Assembly (NCBI RefSeq): GCF_002368415.1
Contig: NZ_AP018290.1
Span: 5,407,614 to 5,471,613 of the forward strand
DNA: 64,000 nucleotides
Direction of reading: 5' to 3'
From: Calothrix sp. NIES-4105
Lineage (GTDB): Bacteria; Cyanobacteriota; Cyanobacteriia; Cyanobacteriales; Nostocaceae
Below the pieces are notes generated by a model. It did not search any database. It was not told the origin of the DNA and was given only the letters and a program-made list of their open reading frames with translations. How positions within the stretch are numbered: position 1 is the first letter of the stretch; the number at the start of each line of letters is the position of its first letter. This document shows positions 15,841-24,737 of this stretch, piece after piece. Position numbers and translations under genes: made by a program.

Positions 15841-16269
15841 ATGTTATTATGTTACAATCCCTGGAATGAAATGAACGCAATTACAAGCCAATTAGATTCT
15901 TTGTTTCAAGAACTTCAGGCGCCGACATTTAGAACTCCTGTTGCGGAACTGCATGAAACCTCGGAAGCAGTACACCTAAAATTAGAATTGCCTGGTATTG
16001 AAGCTAAAGATGTAGATATCGAAGTTACCAAAAATGCAGTTAAAGTGGTAGCTGAACGCAAAACAGAAACTCTTACTGATGAAAACGGTAAGGTCAGAAG
16101 TGAATTTTATTACGGTAAGTTCCAACGTGTAATTCCGTTACGCGCGTGCATTCAAAATACTGCCGTAACAGCAGAATACAAAGACGGTATCTTAAATTTG
16201 ACACTACCCAAGTCTGAACCTGAAAAGAACAAGGTAGTAAAAGTAAACCTTGGAGAAGTCTCTGCGTAA
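15841..16269 (+). CDS. Hsp20/alpha-crystallin small heat shock protein, copy 1
   Basis: The 142-residue protein has the alpha-crystallin domain at about 35-140: VHLKLELPGIEAKDVDIEV, the FYYGKFQRVIPL strand with R, and AEYKDGILNLTLPK, the A.y.nGvL.l.lPK end signature. It holds unfolded proteins during heat or light stress and, in cyanobacteria, also binds thylakoid membranes. It has a proper start and Shine-Dalgarno. A near-identical paralogue lies at 18741-19139. One difference is a Cys in LRACIQNTA where copy 2 has Arg, which is the more usual sequence. Confidence 0.95.
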   Translation: MLLCYNPWNEMNAITSQLDSLFQELQAPTFRTPVAELHETSEAVHLKLELPGIEAKDVDIEVTKNAVKVVAERKTETLTDENGKVRSEFYYGKFQRVIPLRACIQNTAVTAEYKDGILNLTLPKSEPEKNKVVKVNLGEVSA

Positions 16270-16310
16270 TCATTACAGCAATTGGTTGAAAAGGTAATAT
16301 AAGTTTGGTG

Positions 16311-16341
16311 CCCAGTCTCTATTCAACAGGCTGGGTTTTTG
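16311..16341 (+). terminator. Terminator after hsp20 copy 1
   Basis: CCCAGTCTC... and GGCTGGG form a short stem followed by TTTTTG, 42 bases after the stop. A diverged copy follows hsp20 copy 2, so the duplication included this element. Confidence 0.65.
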
Positions 16342-16418
16342 CTTTAAAATCAGTATTACAAAACTCTAACAGATTGCAATACTGTGTAGGTTTTGCATTT
16401 TTTTGGTGATTTCGATGA

Positions 16419-16449
16419 TGTAGAGACGCGATTAAATCGCGTCTCTACA
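16419..16449. repeat. Small palindromic repeat, TAGAGAC family
   Basis: Arms TGTAGAGACGCGATT and AATCGCGTCTCTACA flank a single A, giving a perfect 31-bp palindrome. Confidence 0.8.
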
Positions 16450-16498
16450 AGGTTTGTGGTATATATGATTAAGGAAATTGTATAAGCAAATAATTTTC

Positions 16499-16879
16499 AT
16501 GTTTAAATTTAAGAAAACATATTTTTACCTTACTCTTGCACTATTTTTAATAGAGGTGTGTATCGCTATTTTTATAAATGATATTTTTATCCGTCCTTTT
16601 ATTGGTGATGTTTTAGTCGTTATACTTATTTATTGCTTTATTAGAGCTTTTTTTAATATACAATCATCTATCACCGCTGTATCAGTTTTTACATTTGCTT
16701 GCATGATTGAAATACTCCAATATTTTAATTTTGTAGATAAATTGGGATTACGAGATAACAGAATTTTAGCTATTGCATTGGGAAGTACATTTGATTGGAA
16801 AGATATAATAGCTTATGCAATAGGCGCCATCACAGTCTTCTTGTTAGAAAATAAAACAAATTGGTCAAATCCCCAATAA
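16499..16879 (+). CDS. DUF2809 family membrane protein
   Basis: The 126-residue protein from ATG 16499 (MFKFKKTYFYLTLALFLIEV) has four likely membrane helices, with IGDVLVVILIYCFIR and FACMIEILQYF as the conserved DUF2809 segments (GD.l....y and the E..Q....). This family of small membrane proteins is found in many bacteria and has no established function. An upstream in-frame TTG at 16478 would add seven residues but family members begin at the chosen Met. Confidence 0.8.
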   Translation: MFKFKKTYFYLTLALFLIEVCIAIFINDIFIRPFIGDVLVVILIYCFIRAFFNIQSSITAVSVFTFACMIEILQYFNFVDKLGLRDNRILAIALGSTFDWKDIIAYAIGAITVFLLENKTNWSNPQ

Positions 16880-17065
16880 AAATTATGGGGTAATAAATAC
16901 AGGCGCCGTTTCACATATTGCTACTTATGGGCGATGTGCGCGCTATAAATCTCAATTGATAATTCAAACCAGGCTTGAGGCGCGAATAACTCCGATAGTG
17001 CGGCAGAACACATCCGAAGAGCAAGCGTCCGAAAAGTTGGGGTAGTTCATCCACAAGGAGAAAAA

Positions 17066-18028
17066 ATGCCTGGAAGTACGTCAAATTCAGAAATGCTGTA
17101 CCGAGAACTCGGCAGTACAGGAGAAAGAGTTTCCGCAATTGGGCTGGGTGGTTATCATATCGGCTTGAAGCACGTTGATGAAGAATTGGGGATACGGATT
17201 GTTCGTACAGCAATTGATCGCGGCATTACCTTCATGGATAATAGTTGGGATTATAACGGTGGGGTGAGCGAGATTTGTATGGGGAAAGCACTGCGCGATG
17301 GCTACCGCGACAAAGTGTTCCTAATGACGAAAATCGACGGTCGTTCTAAGGTTGAAGCTACAAGACAAATAGACGAATCCTTGCAACGCTTACAAGTTGA
17401 GTGTATAGATCTTGTCCAGCATCACGAAATCCTCCGCTTTGAAGACCCACATCGAGTCTTTGACGAAGAGGGAGCGAATGCCGCCTTGATTGAGGCGCGT
17501 CAAGCTGGTAAATTGCGATACATTGGTTTTACTGGGCATAAAGACCCCTCTATTCACCTGCATATGCTGCAAGTAGCCGCAGAACAGGGGTTTAAGTTTG
17601 ATGCTGTTCAAATGCCGCTTAATGTCATGGATGCTCACTACCGAAGCTTTACGAAGCTGGTTGTGCCAGAATTAGTCAAACAGAATATTGGCATTCTAGG
17701 TATGAAAAGCATGGCAAACGGTATTTTGTTACGGTCAAATACTGTAACGCCCATTGAGTGTTTGCATTATGTCCTGAACCTGCCTACATCGGTTGTGATT
17801 ACAGGAATTGACAGCATGGAGATTCTTGACCAAGCGTTTGCAGCTGTGCAGTCGTTTCAACCAATGAACGAGCAGCAAGTAAATTCGCTGTTAGCAAAAA
17901 CATCAGAAGCGGGTAAGCGTGGTGAGTACGAGCCGTTCAAAACGTCATCAATTTTTGATTCCACTGCCCAAAATCCCGATTGGTTAGGAAAAGAGCCACA
18001 ACGCCTCCAGCAATTGATGCCAGCATGA
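17066..18028 (+). CDS. Aldo/keto reductase
   Basis: The 320-residue protein has the AKR (beta/alpha)8 barrel order: LGSTGERVSAIGLGGYHIGL at the start, the active-site Asp/Tyr pair in FMDNSWDYNGGVSE (near 52-65), Lys in VFLMTKIDG, and His in DLVQHHEILR (near 119), then KLRYIGFTGH and GMKSMANG. The family reduces aldehydes or ketones with NADPH; this subgroup (catalytic segment DNSWDY instead of DTA..Y) is common in cyanobacteria and its substrate is unknown. A strong AAGGAG Shine-Dalgarno sits eight bases before the ATG. The gene stands alone. Confidence 0.9.
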   Translation: MPGSTSNSEMLYRELGSTGERVSAIGLGGYHIGLKHVDEELGIRIVRTAIDRGITFMDNSWDYNGGVSEICMGKALRDGYRDKVFLMTKIDGRSKVEATRQIDESLQRLQVECIDLVQHHEILRFEDPHRVFDEEGANAALIEARQAGKLRYIGFTGHKDPSIHLHMLQVAAEQGFKFDAVQMPLNVMDAHYRSFTKLVVPELVKQNIGILGMKSMANGILLRSNTVTPIECLHYVLNLPTSVVITGIDSMEILDQAFAAVQSFQPMNEQQVNSLLAKTSEAGKRGEYEPFKTSSIFDSTAQNPDWLGKEPQRLQQLMPA

Positions 18029-18155
18029 TACGCGCGCAAAAACTTGATAAAAACTGGTAATAATTTGTAAAATCAGTACCAATGATTGAGCCAGGGTACT
18101 AGTTAGGCGCCACTCAATAAACTAGCTTAGTAGTGCAAATGTTTGGATTATTAAG

Positions 18156-18440
18156 CTAACCAATTACCTCGGCTACCTTAACACGCAATTGTTCAAGCGA
18201 ATTAATTTCACCAGTTTCAACAGGATAGTCTTCGTCACCTCCAGAGGAAGACACATCGTACCTAATACTGTTATTCGAGAGGATAAGCACAGTTATTGAA
18301 ACATTCTCGGTTGAAGCTTGGCGGATAAACAGCATTCGACCTTCAATTTCTCTGTCTAAAGGACGATTAAAATCAAGACTTAGAAGGTATTCAATAGCAG
18401 AGTCTATTTCGGCTCTAGTAAAAGTCTTTTCGTGTGACAT
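18156..18440 (-). CDS. Hypothetical protein
   Basis: The 94-residue acidic protein (MSHEKTFTRAEIDSAIEYLL, ... GRMLFIRQASTENVSITVLI, ending LEQLRVKVAEVIG) is predicted to have an N-terminal helix and a beta-rich middle. Upstream on the minus strand is an AGGAAG-like Shine-Dalgarno. I recognise no family. Its composition and a good start argue that it is real. Confidence 0.6.
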   Translation of the reverse strand: MSHEKTFTRAEIDSAIEYLLSLDFNRPLDREIEGRMLFIRQASTENVSITVLILSNNSIRYDVSSSGGDEDYPVETGEINSLEQLRVKVAEVIG

Positions 18441-18480
18441 TTTTTAACTTCCTTATTTATTTATGTTTTAACAGATTGAC

Positions 18481-18714
18481 TTGAAAAGTGTTCGCGCAAC
18501 TTTAATATCACCTGCAAATAGCAACTCAAGTTCGCCAACTTTATTACAAATACTAGCAAAACAAAAGCAACAATGGATTATTGGCGCCGTAGTTGCTTTA
18601 CTTGGACTAGGAGGAATATGGTATTTCCAATCTCAACCAAAAGTTGATACTGCCTTTAGTAGGGCGCCATCTGCAATCGAGAATAGCAAAAAGTGCATAA
18701 TTGAAATGTTCTGA
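18481..18714 (+). pseudogene. Truncated N terminus of a membrane-fusion/adaptor-like protein
   Basis: The frame (TTG start at 18481) encodes about 77 residues: a short polar stretch, then a single membrane anchor (WIIGAVVALLGLGGIWYF), then APSAIENSKK, after which it runs into unrelated bases and stops. This looks like the N-terminal anchor of a HlyD/DevB-type periplasmic adaptor whose main body is missing. The break is just before the hsp20 copy 2 sequence begins (about 18723), consistent with a recombination junction. The family call is inference from the anchor and Ser/Pro context only. Confidence 0.45.
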
Positions 18715-18740
18715 TTTTTATTGACAATCCCTGGAATGAA

Positions 18741-19139
18741 ATGAATGCAGTTACTCGCCAATTAGATTCATTGTTTCAAGAACTCCAGGCGCCAACATTT
18801 AGCACTCCTGCTGCTGAACTGCATGAAACAGAGTCCGCAGTACATCTAAAATTAGAATTGCCTGGTGTTGAAGCTAAAGATGTTGATATCGAAGTAACTG
18901 AAAACGCAGTTAAAGTGGTTGCTGAACGTAAGACAGAAACCAAAACTGAAGAAAACGGTAAAGTTAGAAGCGAATTTTACTATGGCAAGTTTCAACGTGT
19001 AATCCCCTTACGCGCGCGCATCCAAAATACTGCCGTAACAGCAGAATATAAAGACGGTATCTTAAACTTGACACTACCTAAGTCTGAAGCTGAGAAGAAT
19101 AAGGTTGTCAAAGTTAACCTTGGAGAAGTCTCTGCGTAA
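18741..19139 (+). CDS. Hsp20 small heat shock protein, copy 2 (5' end lost)
   Basis: The 132-residue frame is a close paralogue of the protein at 15841, with the full alpha-crystallin domain. Homology starts at ACAATCCCTGGAATGAAATG, so the first ten codons of copy 1 (MLLCYNPWNE) are only partly represented and the original start codon, Shine-Dalgarno and promoter are missing. Translation could begin at the internal ATG 18741, which corresponds to Met11 of copy 1, but no Shine-Dalgarno is visible. The sequence is not decayed and even has the consensus Arg at RARIQNTA, so it may be young or still expressed. Confidence 0.8.
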   Translation: MNAVTRQLDSLFQELQAPTFSTPAAELHETESAVHLKLELPGVEAKDVDIEVTENAVKVVAERKTETKTEENGKVRSEFYYGKFQRVIPLRARIQNTAVTAEYKDGILNLTLPKSEAEKNKVVKVNLGEVSA

Positions 19140-19180
19140 TTATTGATTGCAATGGTTGAAAAGTGATATGAATGTGGCGC

Positions 19181-19211
19181 CCTGTCTCTACCTCAGAGGC
19201 TGGGTTTTTTA
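19181..19211 (+). terminator. Terminator-like element after hsp20 copy 2
   Basis: The bases CCCTGTCTCTACCTCAGAGG and CTGGGTTTTTT correspond to the terminator of copy 1, with the stem partly changed. Confidence 0.5.
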
Positions 19212-19219
19212 TTTAGGAA

Positions 19220-19395
19220 TTATCTAAGTACCAAATTCTCTTTGCTTTTAAAGGACGAAAGCAACTTTTCTACAAAATAATCAACTTCATACTGTTTTAA
19301 GTATTCTTGTAGTATTTCATCAGTTTTTTTCCGAGCTTGTGCAATTTCTGGTAATGCAAAACAAATATGTAGGGTTATTTTAAGTGATAAATATC
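19220..19395 (-). pseudogene. Possible gene remnant
   Basis: On the minus strand an open frame without a Met start encodes about 58 residues, including FALPEIAQARKKTDEILQEY and VDYFVEKLLSSFKSKE, a helical and protein-like composition, ending at TAA (19220-19222). It fills the 318-base gap between hsp20 copy 2 and the next gene. It could be the tail of a lost gene; I recognise no family. Confidence 0.3.
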
Positions 19396-19457
19396 TAATT
19401 TATTATGGGACGGGCAGGGATGCCCGTTCCACAAGATAGTTCCACAAGATGGATGGC

Positions 19458-20456
19458 TTAAACTTTAACTCCATTTTTTTCTAATAAGCTATCTCGATTG
19501 TGCGGCGCCTCGAAATCTATGTTTGGGCCTTTGGGTACGATGCGGGTGGGGTTGACTTTGGGATGACTTTTGTAGTAATGCCGTTTGATGTGGTCGAGGT
19601 TACAGGTTGCTTTGACTCCTGGGTATTGATATAGTTCTTTAAGATAGTTCCATAAGTTTGGGTAGTCGATGATGCGGTTGATGTTGCATTTGAAGTGGAC
19701 GTAATATACTGCGTCAAATCTAAATAAGGTTGTGAACATGCACCAGTCTGCTTCGGTGATTTGGTCGCCACATAAATAACGCTGTGTTTCTAGTACTTTT
19801 TCCCAATGTTCTAGTGCTGTAAATAATTCGGTAACTGCTTCGTCGTATGCTGCTTGAGATGTGGCAAAACCTGCACGGTATACGCCGTTATTTATAGGTT
19901 GGTATATTTTATCGATGGTTTCGTTTATTTTATCTTGTAATTGCTGCGGATAAAAATCTACGTCTCGGCGCCCCCCTGAACTGTTACATTCGTTAAATTC
20001 GGTGTCAAGCATTCTAATGATTTCGCGCGATTCGTTATTTACTATGGTGTTTGTTTGTTTATCCCATAGAACAGGTACTGTGACGCGACCACTGTAGTTA
20101 GGGTCTGCTTTGAGATAAATTTGCCATAGATACTGAGCATTATTTACAGTATCGGGTATGCTACCGGGTTCGTCTGTAAATTCCCAACTGTTTTCTTTTA
20201 TTTCTGCCCCAACGACTGACATGCTGATGATGTCTTGCAGTCCTTTAAGTTCTCGTAAGATGGCTGTGCGGCAAGCCCACGGACATGCCCATGATATATA
20301 TAAGTGATATCGTCCTGGTTCTGCTTTAAATCCACTTGAACCATCTGCGGTAATTTTGTCTCTAAATGTGGTAGATGGACGGATAAATTTACCTTCTGTG
20401 TCTTCTTGGTCGCGTTCTGGTATCCATTTACCGTCTTTGAGAATTCCTAATCCCAT
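19458..20456 (-). CDS. Xi-class glutathione transferase (glutathionyl-hydroquinone reductase type)
   Basis: The 332-residue protein has the SWACPWACRT motif (Cys58, with the catalytic CPWA tetrapeptide), the thioredoxin-like domain end RVTVPVLWDKQTNTIVNNES, the GVYRAGFATSQAAYDEAV segment and the C-terminal DHIKRHYYKSHPKVNPTRIV, all diagnostic of xi-class GSTs such as E. coli YqjG. The enzymes reduce glutathionyl-hydroquinones using two glutathiones and a Cys nucleophile, a detoxification or quinone-repair role in the cytoplasm. Length is family-typical. The gene is alone, with dispersed repeats on both sides. Confidence 0.95.
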   Translation of the reverse strand: MGLGILKDGKWIPERDQEDTEGKFIRPSTTFRDKITADGSSGFKAEPGRYHLYISWACPWACRTAILRELKGLQDIISMSVVGAEIKENSWEFTDEPGSIPDTVNNAQYLWQIYLKADPNYSGRVTVPVLWDKQTNTIVNNESREIIRMLDTEFNECNSSGGRRDVDFYPQQLQDKINETIDKIYQPINNGVYRAGFATSQAAYDEAVTELFTALEHWEKVLETQRYLCGDQITEADWCMFTTLFRFDAVYYVHFKCNINRIIDYPNLWNYLKELYQYPGVKATCNLDHIKRHYYKSHPKVNPTRIVPKGPNIDFEAPHNRDSLLEKNGVKV

Positions 20457-20686
20457 GATGTTTAGCCTACCTGCAAATATAGTAGTGTTGGGCGCCTGTC
20501 TGTAACTTATTGAGGCAGGTTATGGTATTTATTTCATCTTTCTATAGGTTGGTTGTTTAACAGGTGGGGATGCCTGTTCCACAAGATGTAAGATGAATGT
20601 TTTTTAATAGTTTTTTCATGATTGATTTACTAATTTTGCAGAGTATAGATAATTAGCGTTCAAACGGTAAGTTTACGGGAAGAACG

Positions 20687-22807
20687 ATGTGGTATCAACA
20701 GCGGGCAGGTTTGCGATTTGTTCAAATATTTATAGTTTTAATTGTAACTGTATTACTAAGTGTTTTTACTTTTTTACAGGGGGCGCCTGCTTGGGCAAAT
20801 CCAGTTAAAACACCGAATGTGCGAATCCAATTGATAAGTGAGGTTAGTAATGTTCAACCTCAAACGCCTTTTTGGGTAGGGTTTAATTTTAAAATTCGCC
20901 CTGGTTGGCATACTTATTGGCGTAACCCTGGTGATTCTGGCGCCGCTTTCAAGGTAAATTGGAAGTTGCCGAATGGATTTACGGTTAGTGATATTGTTTA
21001 CCCGTATCCTGAAAAGTTTCCTGTTGGACCGCTAATGAATTATGGATACAAGAATGAAGTTACTTTACTTAGCCAAATCACTCCTGCGAAGATAGCTACT
21101 AATAGCCCAGTTGAAATACAAGCGTCGGCTGAGTGGTTGGTGTGTGAAAAAGAGTGTATTCCAGAGGAAGCAAGTCTAAGTTTAAAGTTACCTGTTACTA
21201 CTGGTGCCGCAAATACTAATACCACGTGGGCAAAGACTTTTGAAGCAACTCGACGAAATATACCAAAACCTTCTCCGTGGAAAGCGCAAGCTAGTATTAA
21301 TGGTGAAACGCTAACTTTACAACTTCAGGCACCGCAGTTAAAGAATAATCAAATTCAAGAGGTGTCATTTTTTCCTGATGAGGATGGGTGGATTAATAAT
21401 GCTGCACCTCAAAAAGTCTCTTTTAATGATGGATTAATTTTACAATTACAACGCGGAAATCGTAGCGATGTTAATAAAGTTAGCGGTGTGCTGGTTGTTC
21501 GCGAGAAACTAGACATTCCAGTAAACCAAGCTTTTAATATCCAGGCGCCTGTAGGCACTCAACCATTACAAACACAAGCTTCTACTTCAATTCCTCAAGT
21601 ACTTCTACTAGCATTTCTGGGCGGAATTGTTTTAAATTTAATGCCTTGCGTTTTTCCTGTTCTGTCTATCAAAGCTTTGGGTATCGCACGAAAATCTCAG
21701 GCAAGCACTCAGGAAGTACGGTTACAAGCACTCTTCTTTATGGCAGGGGTGTTAGTAAGTTTTGGTGCTGTAGCGGGAACTTTATTAGTATTACGTAGTT
21801 TGGGTGAACAAATTGGGTGGGGTTTTCAGTTACAGTCTCCTGTATTTGTCACTTTGATGGCTTATTTAATGTTTGCCGTTGGACTCAGTTTATCTGGAGT
21901 ATTTATTTTCGGCGCCGCATTAATGGGAGTCGGGCAATCTTTAGTATCGCGCTCAGGTTATTTAGGGGAATTCTTTACAGGTGTTTTTGCAACGTTGATA
22001 GCTACACCATGCACTGCACCTTTTATGGCAACGGCAATTGGTATTGCTTTAACTCAACCTCCTTTAATTGCCATAGCGATTTTTGAAGTATTAGGTTTTG
22101 GATTAGCACTTCCTTATGTAGTAATCTGCTTTACTCCAGGGTTACAGCGCATACTCCCAAAACCCGGCGCCTGGATGGAAACACTTTCTCAAGTTCTAGC
22201 TTTTCCAATGTATGCTGCCACCGCTTGGCTAGTATGGATATTAACACTACAAGCTGGAACTAATGGTTTAGCTGCTGCTTTAGCTGGACTTGTATTAATT
22301 GCTTTTGCTGCTTGGTTCCACCAAAAGACCCGGTTGGCTAAAGTGTTTTGGCAACGTTTGGGTACTGTCGGCGCCTTAGTAGTAGTTGGTTTTGCTTTAA
22401 CTTTGGCGCAAATTCCTAATAACACGACAAACGCAGTCGTAAATAATCAGCAGCAAAATAGCTTAATCAATTGGCAACCGTATAGTTTAGTACGGTTAAC
22501 CGAACTTCGCCAAGCGAAAAAACCTGTATTTGTAAATTTTTCAGCAGCTTGGTGTGTAAGTTGCCTCGTAAATGAACAAGTTGCTTTAAATCAACCAGAT
22601 ACAGTTGCAGCTTTTAAATCAAAAGGCGTTACTTTGCTCAAAGCCGACTGGACAAATCGTAACCCTGAAATCACCAAAGCATTAGAATCTTTTGGGCGTA
22701 GCGGAGTACCTTTATATGTTTTATATTCTGCTACCAATGACCAGCCCATAATTTTACCTCAGTCGCTTTCTGTAAGCGAAGTCGTAAACACCTTGCAACG
22801 GATTTAA
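20687..22807 (+). CDS. DsbD-type thiol:disulfide interchange protein
   Basis: The 706-residue protein has an N-terminal membrane signal (about 15-38), a periplasmic DsbD-alpha-like domain (45-270) with WLVCEKECIPEEASL, a hydrophobic core of about eight helices (300-580) with NLMPCVFPVLSIKALG and ATPCTAPFMATA, the two cysteines of the electron-transfer domain, and a thioredoxin-like tail with NFSAAWCVSCLVNE (CxxC near 622-625). It moves reducing power from cytoplasmic thioredoxin across the membrane, for cytochrome c maturation or periplasmic repair. The last codons (QRI, stop) lie in an ACGGATGTAAC-type repeat. The next gene, a redoxin lipoprotein, may be its partner. Confidence 0.92.
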   Translation: MWYQQRAGLRFVQIFIVLIVTVLLSVFTFLQGAPAWANPVKTPNVRIQLISEVSNVQPQTPFWVGFNFKIRPGWHTYWRNPGDSGAAFKVNWKLPNGFTVSDIVYPYPEKFPVGPLMNYGYKNEVTLLSQITPAKIATNSPVEIQASAEWLVCEKECIPEEASLSLKLPVTTGAANTNTTWAKTFEATRRNIPKPSPWKAQASINGETLTLQLQAPQLKNNQIQEVSFFPDEDGWINNAAPQKVSFNDGLILQLQRGNRSDVNKVSGVLVVREKLDIPVNQAFNIQAPVGTQPLQTQASTSIPQVLLLAFLGGIVLNLMPCVFPVLSIKALGIARKSQASTQEVRLQALFFMAGVLVSFGAVAGTLLVLRSLGEQIGWGFQLQSPVFVTLMAYLMFAVGLSLSGVFIFGAALMGVGQSLVSRSGYLGEFFTGVFATLIATPCTAPFMATAIGIALTQPPLIAIAIFEVLGFGLALPYVVICFTPGLQRILPKPGAWMETLSQVLAFPMYAATAWLVWILTLQAGTNGLAAALAGLVLIAFAAWFHQKTRLAKVFWQRLGTVGALVVVGFALTLAQIPNNTTNAVVNNQQQNSLINWQPYSLVRLTELRQAKKPVFVNFSAAWCVSCLVNEQVALNQPDTVAAFKSKGVTLLKADWTNRNPEITKALESFGRSGVPLYVLYSATNDQPIILPQSLSVSEVVNTLQRI

Positions 22808-22900
22808 CGGATGTAACAGATGATTTACTTGTTACAAAAAAAACCTTGTTTACACTTAATTACCATCAGCTTATCCGTTACATCCGCTCTCATCCGTTGC
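22795..22900. repeat. MITE-like inverted repeat, GCAACGGAT family
   Basis: The left arm GCAACGGATTTAACGGATG and right arm TCCGTTACATCCGCTCTCAT (continuing CCGTTGC) are inverted copies. A second element of this family is at 53752-54008. It begins inside the last codons of the DsbD-type gene. Confidence 0.75.
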
Positions 22901-22927
22901 CAATCTTGTTAACTAATAAAGCCAACC

Positions 22928-23644
22928 ATGAACAAACATCTACTAAACTGGAAAAAGTTAGTCATCGCTGGAATTACAACACTTGCTATTGCTTCAACAG
23001 CAGGTTGTGATTCTTCTAATTCGGCAAATCAAAATAACGCTAACCAAACGGCGCCGCAACAAGAGTCAAGTCCTGTTTCACAAAGTACCGAAACGAATGC
23101 TGTGAGAGTTGGTGCCCCTGCCCCTGCATTTACAGCAGTGGATAGTAACGGCAAGACACACAACCTTAGCGATTTTAAAGGTAAAACAGTTGTATTGGAA
23201 TGGACGAACCATGAGTGTCCATTTGTGAAAAAGCATTATGAAAGTGGTAATATGCAAGCACTGCAAAAGGAAAAAACTGGTAAAGGAGTAGTTTGGCTAT
23301 CAGTTATTTCCTCTGCGCCTGGACAACAGGGAAATGTAACTCCACAAAAAGCGTCGGAACTAACTAAAAGTCGTAATGCGAGTCCGACAGCAGTACTTAT
23401 TGATGCTGATGGCAAAGTTGGTAAATTGTATCAAGCCCGAACAACGCCCCATATGTATGTAATTGATAAAAACGGCATATTACAATACACAGGCGCCATT
23501 GATGATAATTCTTCAAAAAATCCTCAAGATGCCAAAACAGCTAATAACTATGTGCGCGCGGCTGTAGATAGCGTCCTTAAGGGTGAACCAGTCAAAACAT
23601 CTACAACTCAACCTTATGGATGTAGCGTAAAGTATGCTACTTAA
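22928..23644 (+). CDS. Thioredoxin-fold (redoxin) lipoprotein
   Basis: The 238-residue protein has a lipoprotein signal ending IASTAGC (lipid-modified Cys27), a Asn/Gln/Ser-rich linker, and an AhpC/TSA-like domain: VGAPAPAFTAVDSNGKTHNL, FKGKTVVLEWTNHECPFVKK (peroxidatic-type Cys near 97), VWLSVISSAPGQQG, DADGKVGKLYQARTTPHMYV and DKNGILQYTGAIDD. This fits the family of thioredoxin-like proteins with an ECPFV motif in place of WC..C; a Gly-Cys-Ser near the C terminus (YGCSVKY) could be the resolving Cys. Facing the periplasm or thylakoid lumen, it may act with the upstream DsbD-type protein. Confidence 0.9.
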   Translation: MNKHLLNWKKLVIAGITTLAIASTAGCDSSNSANQNNANQTAPQQESSPVSQSTETNAVRVGAPAPAFTAVDSNGKTHNLSDFKGKTVVLEWTNHECPFVKKHYESGNMQALQKEKTGKGVVWLSVISSAPGQQGNVTPQKASELTKSRNASPTAVLIDADGKVGKLYQARTTPHMYVIDKNGILQYTGAIDDNSSKNPQDAKTANNYVRAAVDSVLKGEPVKTSTTQPYGCSVKYAT

Positions 23645-23705
23645 TATTTTTCTCTGCGCTCTCTGTGACGGGCGTAGTAATCAAATCTTTTTACCATAGA
23701 GACGC

Positions 23706-23733
23706 GTAGAGACGCGATTAATCGCGTCTCTAC
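23706..23733. repeat. Small palindromic repeat, TAGAGAC family
   Basis: GTAGAGACGCGAT-TA-ATCGCGTCTCTAC forms a perfect 28-bp palindrome between the convergent redoxin gene and gatC. Confidence 0.8.
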
Positions 23734-23746
23734 ACAGAGAAGGAAG

Positions 23747-24037
23747 TTATTCGGGGTTTAAGATTTTTGGCACTTTGAAAAATTCACCTTCAGTAGCAGG
23801 CGCCCCGCTTAGAATTGCTTCGCGTTCAGGATAAGGTTGTAAATTATCCGCGCGCACTACATTACTAACATCAATTGCTCGCGTGGTTGGCGGGACATCG
23901 GTGACATCTAGTTCGCCTAACTGGTCTACGTATTCTAAGATACTTCCTAATTGCGTAGTGAATTGTTCTTCTTCTTCAGGAGTTAATTCTAAGCGCGCTA
24001 ATAAGGCGACTTTATGTACTAGTTCGCGATCAATCAT
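23747..24037 (-). CDS. gatC: Glutamyl-tRNA(Gln)/aspartyl-tRNA(Asn) amidotransferase subunit C
   Basis: The 96-residue protein has the whole GatC pattern: VHKVALLARLELTPEEEEQF, LGSILEYVDQLGELD, VPPTTRAIDVSNVVRAD and a C-terminal EGEFFKVPKIL. GatC is the small subunit that holds GatA and GatB together in the enzyme that makes Gln-tRNA(Gln) by transamidation. As usual in cyanobacteria it is not next to gatA or gatB. Length is typical. Confidence 0.97.
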   Translation of the reverse strand: MIDRELVHKVALLARLELTPEEEEQFTTQLGSILEYVDQLGELDVTDVPPTTRAIDVSNVVRADNLQPYPEREAILSGAPATEGEFFKVPKILNPE

Positions 24038-24048
24038 CTTTTTTAGTT

Positions 24049-24146
24049 ATGAGTAATGAGTGCTGAGTGCTGAGTAATGAATGCTAAGTAGTAAGTTTAG
24101 AGTTTTAATTCTTAACTCGTACAGACGTGATTAATCACGTCTCTAC
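24049..24146. repeat. TGAGTGC repeats and a TAGAGAC-family palindrome
   Basis: Iterations of GAGTGCTGAGTGCTGAGTAA (24058-24078) are followed at 24119-24146 by the palindrome GTACAGACGTGATTAATCAC (then GTCTCTAC), which has one mismatch in the arms. The stretch fills the gap between ycf3 and gatC. Confidence 0.7.
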
Positions 24147-24162
24147 TCAGCACTTTTAACTT

Positions 24163-24684
24163 CTAAAAGAATATGTCAACTTGAGAGCGTCCTGTAGTCT
24201 TCAGCCAGTTTTGCGCTTCGATGTAGTTGTTCGGCGCCAAACGAATCGCACGAATCCAGTAATCGGTTGCTTGGTCAAACAGCGCTTCTCCAGCGTCGTT
24301 ATCACCTGCTTCTTTGGCTTTTTCGCCTTGATAGTGGTAAATTACGGCGATGTTATTTAATGCTTGAGGCATTCGTGGGTTTAATTCGATTGCTTGATGG
24401 TAGTATTCCAAAGCTTTATTATGGTCACCGTTACTTGCGTATATTAACCCCATGTTGTAAAGAACATAACTACGGTCGCTAGGGTCTTGCTCAAGTTCTA
24501 GGGCTTCATTGTAATATTCTAAAGCTTCGGCGTACTCTCCTTCTGCCTGCGCCGACATGCCGTCACGATAGTAAACGAAAGCTTCTTTGGCTTTTTTGTT
24601 CGTTGGCAGTATCTTGAGGATGATATCCGCCATTACGGTAAAGGACTTATCGATAAAGTTATCGTTCTTCTGGGTTCTTGGCAT
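24163..24684 (-). CDS. ycf3: Photosystem I assembly protein Ycf3
   Basis: The 173-residue protein opens [20 protein letters not shown], the invariant Ycf3 N terminus, and has three TPR motifs (about 35-68, 72-105 and 120-153; [20 protein letters not shown] and [20 protein letters not shown] are the best conserved) with the ending [14 protein letters not shown]. It is a thylakoid-associated chaperone that helps PsaA and PsaB assemble. Its presence confirms an oxygenic phototroph. The gene lies in a run of minus-strand genes but is separated from them by repeats. Confidence 0.98.
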   Translation of the reverse strand: MPRTQKNDNFIDKSFTVMADIILKILPTNKKAKEAFVYYRDGMSAQAEGEYAEALEYYNEALELEQDPSDRSYVLYNMGLIYASNGDHNKALEYYHQAIELNPRMPQALNNIAVIYHYQGEKAKEAGDNDAGEALFDQATDYWIRAIRLAPNNYIEAQNWLKTTGRSQVDIFF

Positions 24685-24737
24685 ATCCGTGTCTTTATAC
24701 TTTTATCAATATAGATATTGTAGGGTTGGTTAAGCCG

